Translations under genes and position numbers: made by a program
The notes under the pieces: generated by a model
Told to the model about the DNA's origin: nothing
Databases searched by the model: none
The model's input: the letters and a program-made list of their open reading frames with translations, nothing else
NCBI GenBank assembly: GCA_001566295.1
Contig: KQ964251.1
Coordinates: 935,838-999,837, forward strand
From: Microdochium bolleyi
Taxonomy: Eukaryota > Ascomycota > Sordariomycetes > Xylariales > Microdochiaceae
Length of the DNA stretch: 64,000 nucleotides
Reading direction: 5' to 3'
Shown here: positions 12,074-23,810 of the stretch, in pieces
Numbering within the stretch: the stretch's first letter is position 1
Layout: each line of letters opens with the position of its first letter

Positions 12074-13760
12074 TCAAGGCTGCTCTGGTGTAACCCAGCG
12101 AGGCTCTTTGCACTCACCAGTGGCCTCAATCCAATCTTTGATACCCTTGAGATACCAGCCACTTATCCACTTGTCCTTTTTGTTTGGCGCCTTCTCCTTG
12201 GGCTGGCCGAGCTTGAAGCTCTTGGAGATGCAGCAGACCTCCTTGTTCCATCTCCACTGGAAACACTCTCTCTTGCGCTTCTTCTCAAGACTAGAGCCTT
12301 TCTCGTGTTCGTCGCCGTAGGCACATACCTTGGAGCAGTTCTCCCACGACTTCCAGGCTTCTTTCTCGGCGGGATTCATGTCTCCTTGTTTCCTCTGGCG
12401 GTCCCGCTGGTAGCCCTCGGCGCTCTTCTGCGCCTCAGGGTCCGGGTTTACGTAACAGACATCGTCGGAGAGATTGTCCCAGTCATGCCTTGTGTCTACC
12501 ATCTTCGGGGCAACCAGGCTTTCGTACAAGTCTCGGATTAGAATTGGTTCCTGCATAGATTGTGTTAGTCAACAGCCCAATGATCTGTACAGAGGTTGAG
12601 CCCCTCCACATTTGCTCCCATCGCGCCTAGCTCACTTTGGATATGCGTGTCTTCTCGTAAAGCCAGGTAGTGCTGATTTCCTCGGCGTTTACGTGGTGCA
12701 TGGTGAAGATCGGTTCGCACCAATGGCCAGGACCATAAGGCAGGGTGCTTGGCTTCTCGCCGTTGAACATAGGCCACGTCTGGCGGATTTTGACGTGCTC
12801 GTACTCGTGAAGCGCCTGCGCAAGCATTAAGTCTCCGCAGCACTCATGCTGGCCTTTCTTGTTGTAGTGCTCGACGGCAGTTGGGTGACCCTCGATGAGA
12901 TGTTTCAGCAGAGCACCGCTCAGGACGTAGCCAGAGCCACCGTGGGCAAAGGGAGTCCCCCCGATGAAGCTCCGGCTTCCCAGATAAACCTTGTCGAGGT
13001 GGCTGACGGGCGACTTGTTCCGCAGCCAGTAGACGAGATTGGACCAGAAGACATAAGTGTCAGCCTCGGCGAAGACATACCAGTCCATGCCGGGCCGCAT
13101 CTTCCAGGTCTTCTCCATCATGGGGATGAACTTGTACCGGTCCAGGTTCCAAGCCTTTTGTCTATCCTCGTGAACGCTGTTGCAAGACTTCTGCGACACT
13201 GGACAATCTTGCTGCTGGCGATAGAGCTCGAAATCAGAAGAATCTCTCAGGGTGTTCGGGTCGAAGTCGGCAAGGGCGTCGTAGATGTGGTAAGATCCAA
13301 TTTGTTGCTCCTGTGGTCATGATTAGCCAGGCTATCATAGAACAACGGTTCGTTGTCTGTGTAGGTGTGATGGAATACACACCATGTCGGAGAAGATGAG
13401 GAAATCAGGAAGACATTGCATTGCCGTCAATAGCTGGGTGGGGACCTTGTCGAAAGCCTCGGTGGCACCAGTCTTCATGACGAGCAGGATCTTGTCGGTA
13501 TTGGGAAAGTTGGCGCATGGGGTGGTCGTGTTCAAGTACGGCTCGATCAGGTCGTTGTTGCCCGGTGTGTATATTGTGTTGTTGACGACGGCCTCGTGAT
13601 TTGGCGAAACGTATGAAGTGACGGATTCGTAGTACTTCCGGGCTGTGCCTATGGACGTGTCTGTCCATGACGGGCTCGCATGGATGTAGAGCGCCACAAG
13701 CGTGAAGATGGCTACGGTCGCAGCAATGCGCAAGCGCCGCGAACCTGGTGAGGACAGCAT
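12074..13760 (-). CDS. GT31-family glycosyltransferase, type II membrane protein
   Basis: Three exons, all phase 0 (13383-13760, 12636-13310, 12074-12550; introns 72 and 85 nt, the second with a GACTAACAC branch point) encode about 509 residues. A single hydrophobic anchor at residues about 12-28 (IAATVAIFTLVALYIH) predicts a Golgi type II protein. The lumenal part carries the Fringe/core-1 galactosyltransferase-like signature MDWYVFAEADTYVFWSNL at 201-218, with the metal-binding acidic EADT, and GGSGYVLSGALL further on. Cysteines in the C-terminal region (CYVNPD, CSKVCAY, KEVCCISK) suggest disulfides. CAZy family GT31 fungal members of this type are mostly uncharacterised, so donor and acceptor are unknown. 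The C-terminus is uncertain: a perfect GTGAGT donor lies 36 nt before the stop used here. Confidence 0.85.
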
Positions 13761-16184
13761 CGTTGAGCTGGCGCTGGCCGAAACCGAGTGGGATCAAGTG
13801 CGAGAGGTAGCGTGATGGTGGCTCGGAGGGAAGTCAGAGGGATGTCGGGTCGGTTTGCTCAGAACATGGTTGAGGATAGTCGAGTAGAGTGCCGTGCCAG
13901 GAGTGGGCGAGGCTGCGGGGCACCAGGGTAGAATAGAAGGAGGGAGAGATAAGGATCGGCCGTGCGATGGACGGGATCGCTGGCAATGAGGATTGCTTAA
14001 GATGGGTCTGAGGAAGGCGAGAGGACGGCGCTGTGGATTGCGTTGCGCCAGTGACAATGACATGACACCAAGCCGTCGACGGGTACAGCAGCTGAGGAGC
14101 GTTCGTTCAGGGGCCAAGACATGGAAGGAGCGGGAGGGCCGGGACCATGAGCGCCGACATGTGCTGGACACCACCTGCGCTCCATTCTCAGGGACCATCC
14201 GAGCAGGGGTCTTGACGTCGCCTGCCTGTGAGTCCTGGGATACGAGCCTCTCGGCCTCGTCTCTGCTGGCCTGGCGGAGCTTGCGGCCACATACAAGCCA
14301 CGTACGGACTACGCCTCGCCGTCGAGACCATTGCCATTGTGTCTTTGCTCATACGGAGCTGCCTGGTGGCCTGTCGAGCCTCGTTCGGAGTACGCAGACC
14401 CCGTCAGCACATCAGCCCCCAACGTATCCGAGCCGCAGGATGGCCCCCATGGCGAAGGCCCTCAAGCCTCCCCTCCCCCGGCAGCATCACACCTGTCTGC
14501 CAATCTACCATACCTTGGGCAATTAAATGAGTATGTCGTGCTGGCGCTCAACATGCCGAGACGGGCAGAGAGACAGCTGGGCCTGGGCCTGGGCCGTCCC
14601 ACTAGCGCCGTCCTGCTGGGAGTAATCGAAAAGCCTTTTATTGTCTTCGGCGTGGCTTGTGTACCCTCGCATTTTTCTACAGGGGCGCATGCGATGCCTC
14701 TTCCGGACAAGGGGCCTCGGGGGCCAAACTCGTATGGTGCCATCAGTAACTAACTATCTTTTAAGGTAAGTATCCCTACCTTGACTAGTTGGGTGGATTC
14801 TAGGCTCCAGCCGCTGTCGGCGATTGTGGCCGTCTCGACGAGCTATTTCGTCCGTCGTGTCCCAGACGGAGTCCCGAAAGAATGTCTCAGCTCATTGCCG
14901 CGCGGGAGGCGGTCCCGTTGTCTTGGCCGCGCGGAACCTCGCAGCGGTTGTGCTCAGCTGTGTTTCGAAACGTCAGCGGGGTTGCACGTGGACCCGGCTC
15001 TGACGAACATGTCTCTGATGGCTGCGTCTGCCGGCGTCCGGCTCGCGCAGCGCATTCCTGCTCGTCGCTTCTCGATCTTCTCAACCCGGCCCGCGACCGT
15101 GGAGCCTGGTGGAGTCTACGTGCTGCAATGCTGGGCGCACGTAACGTGGACGGAGTCCTCCGCACATGGCGTCCCAACCGTGGTGGAGTCGGGGCTGCCA
15201 GACTCGCCAGACATGTCCCGATCGCCAGGGGTGCCACTACAATGGCATTTTTCTGCCCGGCCATGGCATTCCGGCCTGGCAGACAGGTCCACATCTGTTC
15301 TGGAAGACCATGCCGGACTACCGAACAATCAACCGCTTTGTGGGTGAATCGTGATCGCCGCCGCAGACTCCACGCGTCCGACCAATGGACAAGCGCTGCC
15401 GACGACACATTCCCCAACTCTGGGTGCCGTTCGGGAAGGGCGGACGCGTGACGCCGACATTGTGCAACGAGACTGATCGAGGCCATCACCAGCCATGATG
15501 AGGTACTATCCCGATGCATTCCCTGCGTAAGCTTCAGTAATGTCTGGCCAAGCCGGGCTGACCCGAGCAAGTTGAGGCTTGTATACCTAAGTATAGAGTA
15601 CTGGCAGGCATCTCGTACCTAGTCTCTTCCGGTCTAGCCTTCAGACGCAGTGTAGTCTGTGTGTTTCTGCAACGTAGTTTGTATAGCCTCCCCCCTCCAA
15701 ATGTAATGTTGCTGTCCTGCGTGAGTTCAGTTCAGAGTTGGAGACCGACGATGCGTGTCAGTGGCCACCTTGGCGCGCTGCCCCAGTGCGCTGCGCGCGT
15801 CACAGTCGCGACCCGCATTTCGTCACCTCTGCGGCGCAAACGCCTGCAGCCGGCTTGAGCATAGCTTGGTCCGGATGTCGCAAACTCCAACCTCCGCATC
15901 TCTAGCTCAGCTCTCGCAACCACACAAACGCTTATCGACCGAACGGAGGCACCTGAACTGCTCAGCATCAAGGTAAGGCCCTCAAGCTGCCAATTGAAAC
16001 ATCCGGGACTGTTTTCAGCTGCACCTGCTCTACTCAGCGCCCACAACTGCGTCATCCTCAAGCATCGCGTGCTCCGCTCCGCCCGGACGCTAATCCAAGC
16101 TCAAGCTCAAGCTCGTGACAGCATCAGCTCTTCCCCGCCTTTCACCCAAGCAATCTGCCGGGGCCATCGATCCGAGCCGCAATC
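13761..16184. other. Divergent intergenic region between GT31 and NASP-like genes
   Basis: About 2.4 kb. Around 14780-15570 both strands are unusually poor in stop codons, but none of the resulting ORFs shows a domain, and the longest minus-strand frame (14887-15570) starts with TTG. Short TACCTA/TAAGTA-type sequences occur at 15580-15630. A possible small leader intron (GTAAGG at 15973 to TTTTCAG ending at 16018, 46 nt) lies in the presumed 5' UTR of the NASP-like gene. Confidence 0.45.
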
Positions 16185-17921
16185 ATGGCCGACGCATACA
16201 ACGCGCCCGACACGCCGACTCACACCCTCTCCGCCATCCCCTCGCGCCTCGCCTCGGGTGCCGCGACGCCCGTCTCCCTCCCGCCGCTTGACGATGAGGG
16301 CCGCGAAAAGTCCATCATGGTGTCGCTCGCCGACCTCGTCGCCAAGGCCAACGCCTTCTACGCCCAGCAGAAGTACGAGGACGCCACCGAGCTCTTCGCC
16401 CAGGCTGCAGAGATGCAGGCCGAGTTCAACGGCGAGATGAGCCCCGAGAATGCCAATGTCCTCTTCCTCTACGGTCGCAGCCTCTTCCGCGTCGGCCAGA
16501 GCAAGAGCGACGTCCTGGGCGGCAAGGCTGCCACAGAGAAGAAGAGCAAGCCCGCCCCCAAGGCCAAGCCTGCTGCCAAAGCGTCATCAGCAGACGCAGC
16601 TGCGCCAGCCAAGGAATCGGAGACGGAGGGCGATCGCGTTGCTGAGGAGGGCGTGGCCATTGTCGCCAAGGAGGCGAGCGGCGTCAAGGGGGACGCCGAC
16701 AAGCTCCCTGATGACAAGAAGCCACTCTTCCAATTCACAGGCGACGAGAACTGGGAGGGCTCCGATGACGAGGACGACGCCGAGGCAGAGGGCGAGGACG
16801 AGGACGAGGACGAGGAGGATGATGACCTCGCCGTGGCCTTTGAAGTACTCGATCTCGCGCGGGTGCTCTTCGAAAAGAGACTGGAGACGGCTGATGCAGA
16901 CACTGCCGAGGGCGATGACAAAGGCAAAGAAGCGGCCACGGGCGACAGCCCTTCGGCCAAACATATCAAGGAGAGGCTGGGCGACACCCATGACCTCCTT
17001 GCAGAGATCTCACTCGAAAACGAAAAGTACGTGAGCTCTCTCTCAACATGTATTCTTTGCCAACATCCTCGGTGAGGCATCTCGTCTGGGACCTTCTAGC
17101 CCGCTTACACACAGGAACACAGATACCCGGAAGCCATCAAGGACTCCCGCGCCTCGCTCAAGTACAAGAATGATCTGTACCCCCTCGAGTCTGAGATCAT
17201 CGCCGAGGCGCACTTCAAGCTGTCCCTCGCGCTCGAGTTCGCCTCGATCACCAGCTCGAGCGAAGAGGACGGCGGCGATGCCGCGGCTGCACCCAAGCAG
17301 ATCGACCAGGGCCTGCGCGATGAGGCCGCCTCGGAGCTGGAGAAGGCCATCGAGAGCACCAAGCTCAAGCTCAAAAACAAGGAGGTCGAGCTCGCCATGA
17401 TGCACGTTCCCGAAGAGAATGAGGAGACGCGCAAGACGATCGCCGATGTCAAGGATATGATCGCCGACATGGAGCAGAGGGTATGTCCGAGGCCGATGTT
17501 CTTCCCTTTCCCCTCCTGTCAAGCATACATACATGCACTCATTTTTCTCAACCGTATTGACGCGCTCCTCGCCTAGCTTGTCGACCTCAGGAAACCACCC
17601 GTGGACGTGGACTCGATGCTCGGCGCGGACAACCCGATGAGCGGCATCCTCGGCGCTGCGCTGGGCGAGTCGTCGTCCGAGACGGCCGCCCGCGTCGAAG
17701 CGGCCAAGAAGAACGCGACCGACCTGTCGGGGCTCGTGCGCAAGAAGGCCAAGCAGGAGGACCAGCCCTCCCCTGCCGCCGCGGCAGCCGACACGAACGG
17801 CGCCAGCGGGAGCACCAAGCGCAAGGCCGAGGACGACGAGCCTGCGGGAGCCGTGGACCACGAATCGCCCAAGAAGGCGAGGGTTGACGACGACGGTGCC
17901 GCTGCTGCTGGGGAGTCATGA
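16185..17921 (+). CDS. NASP/Hif1/Sim3-family histone chaperone (SHNi-TPR)
   Basis: Three exons (16185-17026, 17123-17480, 17577-17921; two 96-nt introns) encode about 514 residues. The first TPR is at about residues 45-105 (LVAKANAFYAQQKYEDATELFAQ, NVLFLYGRSLF). A TPR interrupted by a long acidic stretch follows (about 170-225, NWEGSDDEDD then runs of E and D). The SHNi-TPR motif continues across intron 1 (SLENEKYPEAIKDSRASLKY, then AHFKLSLALEF). The C-terminus is charged and ends with KRKAEDDE and SPKKARVDD, likely nuclear localisation signals. Family role: the acidic loop and TPRs bind histone H3-H4 (Hif1 with the Hat1 complex; Sim3 with CENP-A in fission yeast). Which of these roles applies here cannot be told from sequence. 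Confidence 0.92.
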
Positions 17922-18507
17922 TTGATGCAGCTGGATAGACGGCAGCTACATCTTGGGGGTTCTGAGTTCTACCTCGGTAAATGGGTTACGGAATATGAAT
18001 GAAATGGCAAAAAAAGGGAACATGGAGTCTGTACGAATGTTTGTAATGTTTCATTTGATAACAATTACGGTGCGCAATGGAGCGATGAAATTCTGGCGGG
18101 ATCTTACCTTGAGCTCCCAACAATTACAAGGTCTGTTTATTCTCAGAATCAGGAGAGAATAAGGTCTTGGTGAAGGACGCGTGCAATGTTTATTGGATCA
18201 CACGCAAGTGAGTTTCACAAGGAAGGACTTCTCAGCTGCCCGCGACATTATCAGGAACAAGTGGAAATCAGTTTTGGAATGATATATAACACGAGAAGGA
18301 AACCAAGTCGACAAGCTTGGACCCTTGTGCATTCCGCATGAACGCCCATAAACTCCCTTTCCGTTCGCAATAACATCAAGCAGGAACCATCGGGAACCAG
18401 ACAGGCGTGAGAGAAGCTGTGCCTCCCACAGTCTCGCGCTCCCAGTGATCAATGACGCCTTTCAAGTCTAGTTGGCAACAGGCGCTTTAAGACAGGCAGC
18501 ACTATTC
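17922..18507. other. Convergent 3' regions of NASP-like and Cdc50-like genes
   Basis: 586 bases between two converging stop codons. More AT-rich than the coding flanks, including a run of six As near 18009. No gene seen. Confidence 0.5.
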
Positions 18508-19820
18508 TTATACGTCACGACCGGTGGCCATGGCCGTGGACGGGCCGCCGGAGGCCTTACCCTTGCCCTTCGCTGCGGCGGAAGCCGGGGCGTTGTTCCA
18601 GGACAGGTAGGTGTGGTCGCCGAGCTTCCTGGGCTTGATCAGGTTCGTGATGAGGAAAATCACGGCGAGCAGAATGCAGAAGCCACCGACGACGAGCCAA
18701 AGAATGCCCAGGAAGGTGTTGCGGCCGCCCATGGGAGACAACGTGGTGATGACAATGCTCTTGGTGCCTGCGTAGTTCTCGGCACGGAAGTCTGCAAGAC
18801 ACTCGATGTTAGCGAAGTAGTTCTCATGAACGCTGACAGGCAGGGAAGGTACTCACTGTCAAGGATGGCAATGCTGTAGTCGCCCTTCTTCATGGGTGCG
18901 TTCTCGTTCTTGGCGTAGAGCTTGCTGAATGTCGGCAGACCTGCCGTGCGCATCCAGACCATGAAGTGCTCGTCTTCCTGAAGATTCGGTGGTGGGGCGG
19001 CGTCCGAGTACCTGCCATTCTCGTAGCGAACCTGCCACTCCGGCGGAGGAAGAACATTGGCCCAGTCTTTGAGCTGCGTGGGACCGTAGAGATCCTTGTC
19101 AGACTGCCAGGCGATGCCTCTGCTCGTCATGTCGTACGTCTCGTTGGGGGCGCCGACGTTCGAGTTGAGCAGGGTGAAGTTGGAAAAGGTATCATTGAAC
19201 ATTGAGTTGGCGATGAGGCCGCACGGGTAGTACTGCTGGTTGTCATTCGGACCAGTCAGAGGGGTGCAAGTGCTGCCCTTGACATCGCTGGCGGACACGG
19301 CATCGCCCTTGAGCTGCCTGTCGAAGTAGCTGGCGACGTATCGACGGTGGTTCTGGTAGAAATTGCCGAGGCGGTAGTAGAAATAGACGGGTGGCGCCAT
19401 ATCGTCTGGGATGTGGAACTGAATGGTGCACCTTGTGAGGTCCTTGAGCTCATAGTTGCCATTGTATGTGTGCGTGACGTTCTCCTGTTTCGACCAGCGG
19501 GCGTACGCATCGCTGGCGCTCGGGAAGAAGGCCTGGAGCCTATCTGCGGGCATGGGTTCCTGCTCCGTTTTCGCATCCGTGTGGCAGCTCGTGTAGTCGA
19601 TCTGGAGCTCCTTGACGGTCGAGCTGGCGTAGATGAGCAGGCCGCCGATGGGCGCGCAAATGATGCCGATGACGAAGAAGAGCGGGATGACGGTCTTCGG
19701 GGTGAGGATGGGCTGCCATGCCTTGAGACGCTGTTGGCGGAAGGCTGTATTGGCCGGTCTTCGGGTCTTCTTCTTCTCCTCGGGCTGGTTGATGCTGCTG
19801 GGCCTCGAGTTGTCCGACAT
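18508..19820 (-). CDS. Cdc50/Lem3-family P4-ATPase (flippase) subunit
   Basis: Two exons (18857-19820 and 18508-18791; 65-nt intron GTGAGT...TTGCAG) encode about 415 residues. Topology is the family standard: a cytosolic N-terminus, TM1 at about 44-66 (VIPLFFVIGIICAPIGGLL), a large glycosylatable ectodomain, and TM2 at about 349-372. Conserved features are DYTSCHTD and DLTRCTIQF, CTPL with YYPCGLIANS (paired cysteines), PVYFYYRLGNFYQNHRRYV, GIAWQSDKD, and, spanning the intron, ILDNFRAENYAGTKSIVI. Cdc50 proteins chaperone P4-ATPases out of the ER and are needed for phospholipid flipping at Golgi, endosome and plasma membranes. Which paralogue (Cdc50, Lem3 or Crf1 type) cannot be decided here. 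Confidence 0.95.
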
Positions 19821-20560
19821 GATGGGCGGTGGTGATGCGCCGCAAGCCGGGCGGGCTGGCAGGCTGGCGGAGGGTTCGGAGCGCGCGGAACGGCGGCAAA
19901 GGAGGGTTGGCAGAGGGTTTCCGGGGCGCAGTGCAATTCGGCTGGTTCGTGGATGCCGCGGGCGTTGTGCAGTCGAGCAGCCGTGGTGGTGATGGGCTGT
20001 TGCGTAGACGGGGAGTTGCGCAGGCGAGGGAAGAAAGGATGGATGTTGGCCGACAGCTCCTTCCCTCCGCAGGTGGCAGCGTGCACCTAATCAGCAGCGA
20101 CGTTGAAGGGCCTTGAAACCAGGGTCGGCCTGCCTGCGCCTAATTGGACTGCGCCGGGGCCGGGCGGGCCTGCTGCACGATGCGACACGAGTGGGTGACG
20201 ACTGCGCGTACGGAGTATCTACGCTAAGCACCGGTACAGTGAGTGCACTGCCACTCTGCGTCTGACAGGCACCAACCTGGAATCCTTCGCTTCCAACAGC
20301 TCTGCAACGTCGCGACAATCAATCGAGATTGGCGCAGCTTCTCATGCGTCGCATTTCCGGCTTTTATGAACACGACCAGCGGCTACAGAGTACCCTACTC
20401 TGCCAACCTGACCGTTGCAGTCTTGCTACATGTCGAAATCATGAATCTCGCGTTCCGCCAAACTTGGAACGAGTCTGAAAGATAATTACTCTCACAGCTT
20501 TACACCCATGCACGGCTCTCCGGACCACTACAATTCTGCTCCCCGATCCCCGTCGTCCGG
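19821..20560. other. Upstream region of the Cdc50-like gene
   Basis: Promoter and leader of the Cdc50-like gene on the minus strand. No ORF with a recognisable domain was found. Confidence 0.45.
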
Positions 20561-20887
20561 TCACAGCTCGATAGCCCCCCGTCTCCTCGCCTTCGCATAG
20601 TTCCACAGCGCGAACGGCAGCGCAATGAACAGCAGCGCCGCCGTGGTGCCCATTAGGACATGGCACAGGATCTCGACCGCACCCCCGGCCCCGTCGCCGC
20701 CACCTTCGGTGACATATCCGTAGCTCGATATGGTAGCAGGCTCGGGCGCGGTGGCGACTGGGACATCCCACCACAGGCCTACGTCGTCGTAGAATGCCCC
20801 ATGGTGCTTTTCTTGTTGTTGATGCTGTTGGTGTGGTCGTGCTGCTACCGGTGGCAGGGCATCGTTGGCGGTGACGGAGATGATCAT
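20561..20887 (-). CDS. Doubtful small single-span membrane protein
   Basis: An ATG-started ORF of 108 residues. The N-terminal half is polar and His/Gln-rich (RPHQQHQQQEKHH). A Gly-rich linker leads to one hydrophobic helix at about 74-94 (ILCHVLMGTTAALLFIALPF), followed by a basic tail (YAKARRR), the pattern of a single-pass protein with its tail in the cytosol. No family is recognised. A plus-strand ORF (20660-21145) overlaps it and is also partly hydrophobic, so chance cannot be excluded. There are no obvious introns, and the reading frame stays open upstream without another ATG. Confidence 0.3.
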   Translation of the reverse strand: MIISVTANDALPPVAARPHQQHQQQEKHHGAFYDDVGLWWDVPVATAPEPATISSYGYVTEGGGDGAGGAVEILCHVLMGTTAALLFIALPFALWNYAKARRRGAIEL

Positions 20888-21727
20888 TCTTTCTTTCGAG
20901 GCTCTAGAGCTTTTCTCCTCTTCGCAATGCTCATAGGTGAACTCGCCGGCGTGGGGATGGTGATTATCTGGGTGACAATGTGCCCTCTAGATCGTGCCGT
21001 GTGCGCCGTAACGTCCCAAACCGGGGGCGAACTTCACACACAAGTCGCCGTCTTTTCGGATGACAGTGAGTCAAAGACGGATCTTGAGCCTCTCTCGTCT
21101 CTACTTGCGCACAATGGCATGTACATGCAACTGCTCCGTCCTTGAGGGTTCAGGTCGAGTGGTGAGTGGAAGGGTATCTTGATCATGTCAAGGAGGTCGA
21201 CGGTCTATAGAGACGAGAGCACCTGGCCACGGTGGTCAGTTCCCCCATCGATGGTGCTCATTCATCGGGTTTGCAAAGATTATGATGCACGGTCGGGAAT
21301 GTGAGAGACGCTTTCGCGCGTTAACACGGAAAGGGGGTCGTGTCTCACCCCGACAATGCTGCATCTCTGGAATCTCAAGTAATAAATCGTCCAGAAGTAG
21401 GAATCCTGTTGCCCAATATTTAAATTTACTTGGAAGTATGACTGAGGCCCAGGGAGCCAATGTGAACTAGCGATTCCGAGGCGTGTGATCCCAGTGACTC
21501 TGTGGTGTGTGATTCGATTGATCATTCAGGTGTAAGTGGACGTCGCAGTGTCTCCAAGCTTCTATGCGGTGTTCGATGTACAAAGATCTGAGACAGCTCG
21601 GCCATGAGAGCTTCCCTGGCACACCACCAAATATGTGGTTAAAGTTGCACGTATCTAAGCGAAGCCGTCATGGGTATCATATTCTACCTAAACGCCAAGT
21701 GAAGCAAAGCCATGGGCGAAATATTCA
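20888..21727. other. Intergenic, 3' region of the peroxin gene
   Basis: Downstream of the Pex24-like stop on the minus strand. No coding signature. Part of it (about 21380-21440) is AT-rich, as expected for a 3' UTR or polyadenylation region. Confidence 0.4.
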
Positions 21728-23212
21728 TCAGCTCTCTCCAGGGTTGATGTTCCTTCTCTTCACCAACCTCACCCACCTACGACGCCGCCATTCGCCGCGC
21801 TTGCCATCATAGTCCTCGCCTTCCTCCCACGTCGGACCTATCTTGAGTTTGTCCTTCCCCTTGGCTGTGTAGTCCTCGGCAATGCCCACCTGGTTCGCCG
21901 CCTTCTCGTCGTAAATGTCGTACACCCATCTTTCACCTTCAGTCTCAATCTCAACACCGGTGATGATGCGCTCTTCTACCCACTCGCGACTCCAGAGATC
22001 CAAAGCCCATTTCTTCTCGCTCCACTGCCAACCCGCCGGAGGCAGGACGTCTTCAAAGAAACGCGTGCCCAATGGCCGCTCGCCAGAGACCCTTTGAGGC
22101 GACATGGGATCATGCGGGTAGGCACTAAACAGCCACGGCTCCCACTCGCCAGCACTGGAGAGTCGCTGCAGCTCAAATATCTCGACCTCTCTGGTCTCGG
22201 GGGCACCGTCTAGGATGACATCGTTCTGAACCCACTTATCCATCCACTTGAGCGCAACCACTTGCTGGGGATGGACATGTGTTTTGTGCACCGTCTCGAG
22301 GTGTTTCTGAATCATTGGATGGCCCGCACAGATCGCTAACCATCCTGTCGTCAGAGCGATGAAGCGGTATGGGAGCAGACGCCCGGCAATGCTCATAACC
22401 AAGCATGCTCCGCATACAGCCACGAAGAGCGCGCTGCTGAGTGCTTCGTCGCTGAAATTTGTCCTGGGCACCACGAAAGAGGCGATAGCATCGTGGGCTT
22501 GAGAAAAGTCCTCCATGCTATTCTGTAGGTCCCGCATATTGCGGAAGAAGTCGAGGCTGAGCTCCTTGACGGGTTTGACGGTCATAGCAGGCGCAATAGG
22601 GGGTCCGCGTGGACTATAGCCGATCGCTTGCTCGCTCGACAAGCTGAAATCGGCTGCTGGATGGCGAGCCATGAAATAAGGTACCATGACGCCAAATAAA
22701 AGGGCCGTCAATGGCACCAGCGGCAAGAGGTATGGATCAAGACAGACAAAGGTATACACAGCGAGTAGCGAGAGCGTGTGCGTCGGGGTTCGCCACGCCA
22801 GAAGTCGCGCGACCTTGGCCTGGAAGACGAAGACGACGCCGATGCGAGCATTGAGCCGTCGGAAGTTGTTCGACATTGTCTGTAGGTTGAAGTTTGGCTT
22901 TTCCGCGTGTGCGCGAACCCCAGGTTGAGCGCCATCGTCGGCGTCGCCGCCTTCCAGGACCTGGGCGAGCAATTTCTCCAGAAGTCGGTCCTGCACTCCG
23001 GCCTGCAGATTGGCCTTCTCCTTCAGTGCCGAGAAGCGGCCTCGCAGACCTTTGCCCTGTGTGGGCGTTTCGGCTCCTGACTGTTCTGCATCATGGCTCC
23101 CGAGCTGACTGTACGACGGCGTTGGCGAAGGTGCCCGGCCCTTGCCTAGGCGGATTACCGGGATGGGATCGTCCCGATTGACGAACGCATCCGAAGGACC
23201 GCCGTTGTCCAT
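21728..23212 (-). CDS. Peroxin of the Pex24/Pex28 family with dysferlin (DysF) domain
   Basis: A single exon of 494 residues. I start at the first ATG (23210-23212, MDNGGPSDAF); the frame is open a few codons further upstream but only from GTG. After a polar N-terminus come two hydrophobic blocks of membrane segments, at about 145-185 (YTFVCLDPYLLPLVPLTALL) and about 260-300 (ALFVAVCGACLVMSIAG). The C-terminal half is a DysF module with the tryptophan motifs GEWEPWLFSAYPHDP and GWQWSEKKWALD, and WVYDIYD further on. Pex23/24/28-30 family members are ER or peroxisomal membrane proteins that control peroxisome number and ER contact. The exact orthologue is not settled. It is divergent from RRP4, with 598 bases between start codons. 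Confidence 0.85.
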   Translation of the reverse strand: MDNGGPSDAFVNRDDPIPVIRLGKGRAPSPTPSYSQLGSHDAEQSGAETPTQGKGLRGRFSALKEKANLQAGVQDRLLEKLLAQVLEGGDADDGAQPGVRAHAEKPNFNLQTMSNNFRRLNARIGVVFVFQAKVARLLAWRTPTHTLSLLAVYTFVCLDPYLLPLVPLTALLFGVMVPYFMARHPAADFSLSSEQAIGYSPRGPPIAPAMTVKPVKELSLDFFRNMRDLQNSMEDFSQAHDAIASFVVPRTNFSDEALSSALFVAVCGACLVMSIAGRLLPYRFIALTTGWLAICAGHPMIQKHLETVHKTHVHPQQVVALKWMDKWVQNDVILDGAPETREVEIFELQRLSSAGEWEPWLFSAYPHDPMSPQRVSGERPLGTRFFEDVLPPAGWQWSEKKWALDLWSREWVEERIITGVEIETEGERWVYDIYDEKAANQVGIAEDYTAKGKDKLKIGPTWEEGEDYDGKRGEWRRRRWVRLVKRRNINPGES

Positions 23213-23810
23213 GGTGAGGCCTTGTTCCACAGTGAGGGCGCAACGGTATACGTTGATGTCGGCTGCTGTTTGGATTGTCGTCGAGCGCGACGAGAGATGA
23301 CGTGATATAGTGGCTAGGCAGGTTGCTTGGACATGTCAATTTTGCCCTTGGTCTCATGGGGTGCTAAGACCGGTCGCCTTTTGTGCCTTCCTGTTTCCAC
23401 GCGAAGTTAGGGCACCATAAGTCGGCGAACAAGTATTAGGCAGACATGAGTATAGGAGCACTCTTGAACGCTGCGTTCGAGCCAGGCTGCCGCAAGACAC
23501 AAGATCACATGCCCAGTCCAGCGCACTTGCATGGAATGTCTGTCGGCCGATTGGGGGAGTGGGGACGCGACGATTGTGGTCTTGCCGACATCATCGAGCG
23601 GGGTGCCTGAGCGGTACGTACCTTGGCCCTGCCTGGCCCACCTGCGTGCATCACCGTCACAGGAGCTTGAGGAGCTTATCTGGAAATTTTGTTATCGATC
23701 TCGAGCCGCCCGCCGTGCTGAGGACAAGAAGCTCCAGCACGCGGCCATCGTGGTCCCCAAGAGTGCTACACAGTTCAAAGTGCACGAACACGTTCACAAC
23801 GACCTCAGAG
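23213..23810. promoter_or_regulatory. Shared divergent promoter region of peroxin gene and RRP4
   Basis: 598 bases separate the two start codons, so both core promoters and leaders must lie here. No ATG in the RRP4 frame precedes 23811. One ATG at 23531 opens a different frame that overlaps the RRP4 start; whether it is transcribed is unknown. Confidence 0.55.

Noticed and set aside
14755..14785. ATACTTACCTT on the minus strand, matching the 5' end of U1 snRNA
   Set aside because: The downstream sequence does not continue like U1 (no stem-loop I or Sm site seen). It is simply the complement of a splice-donor-like GGTAAGTAT.
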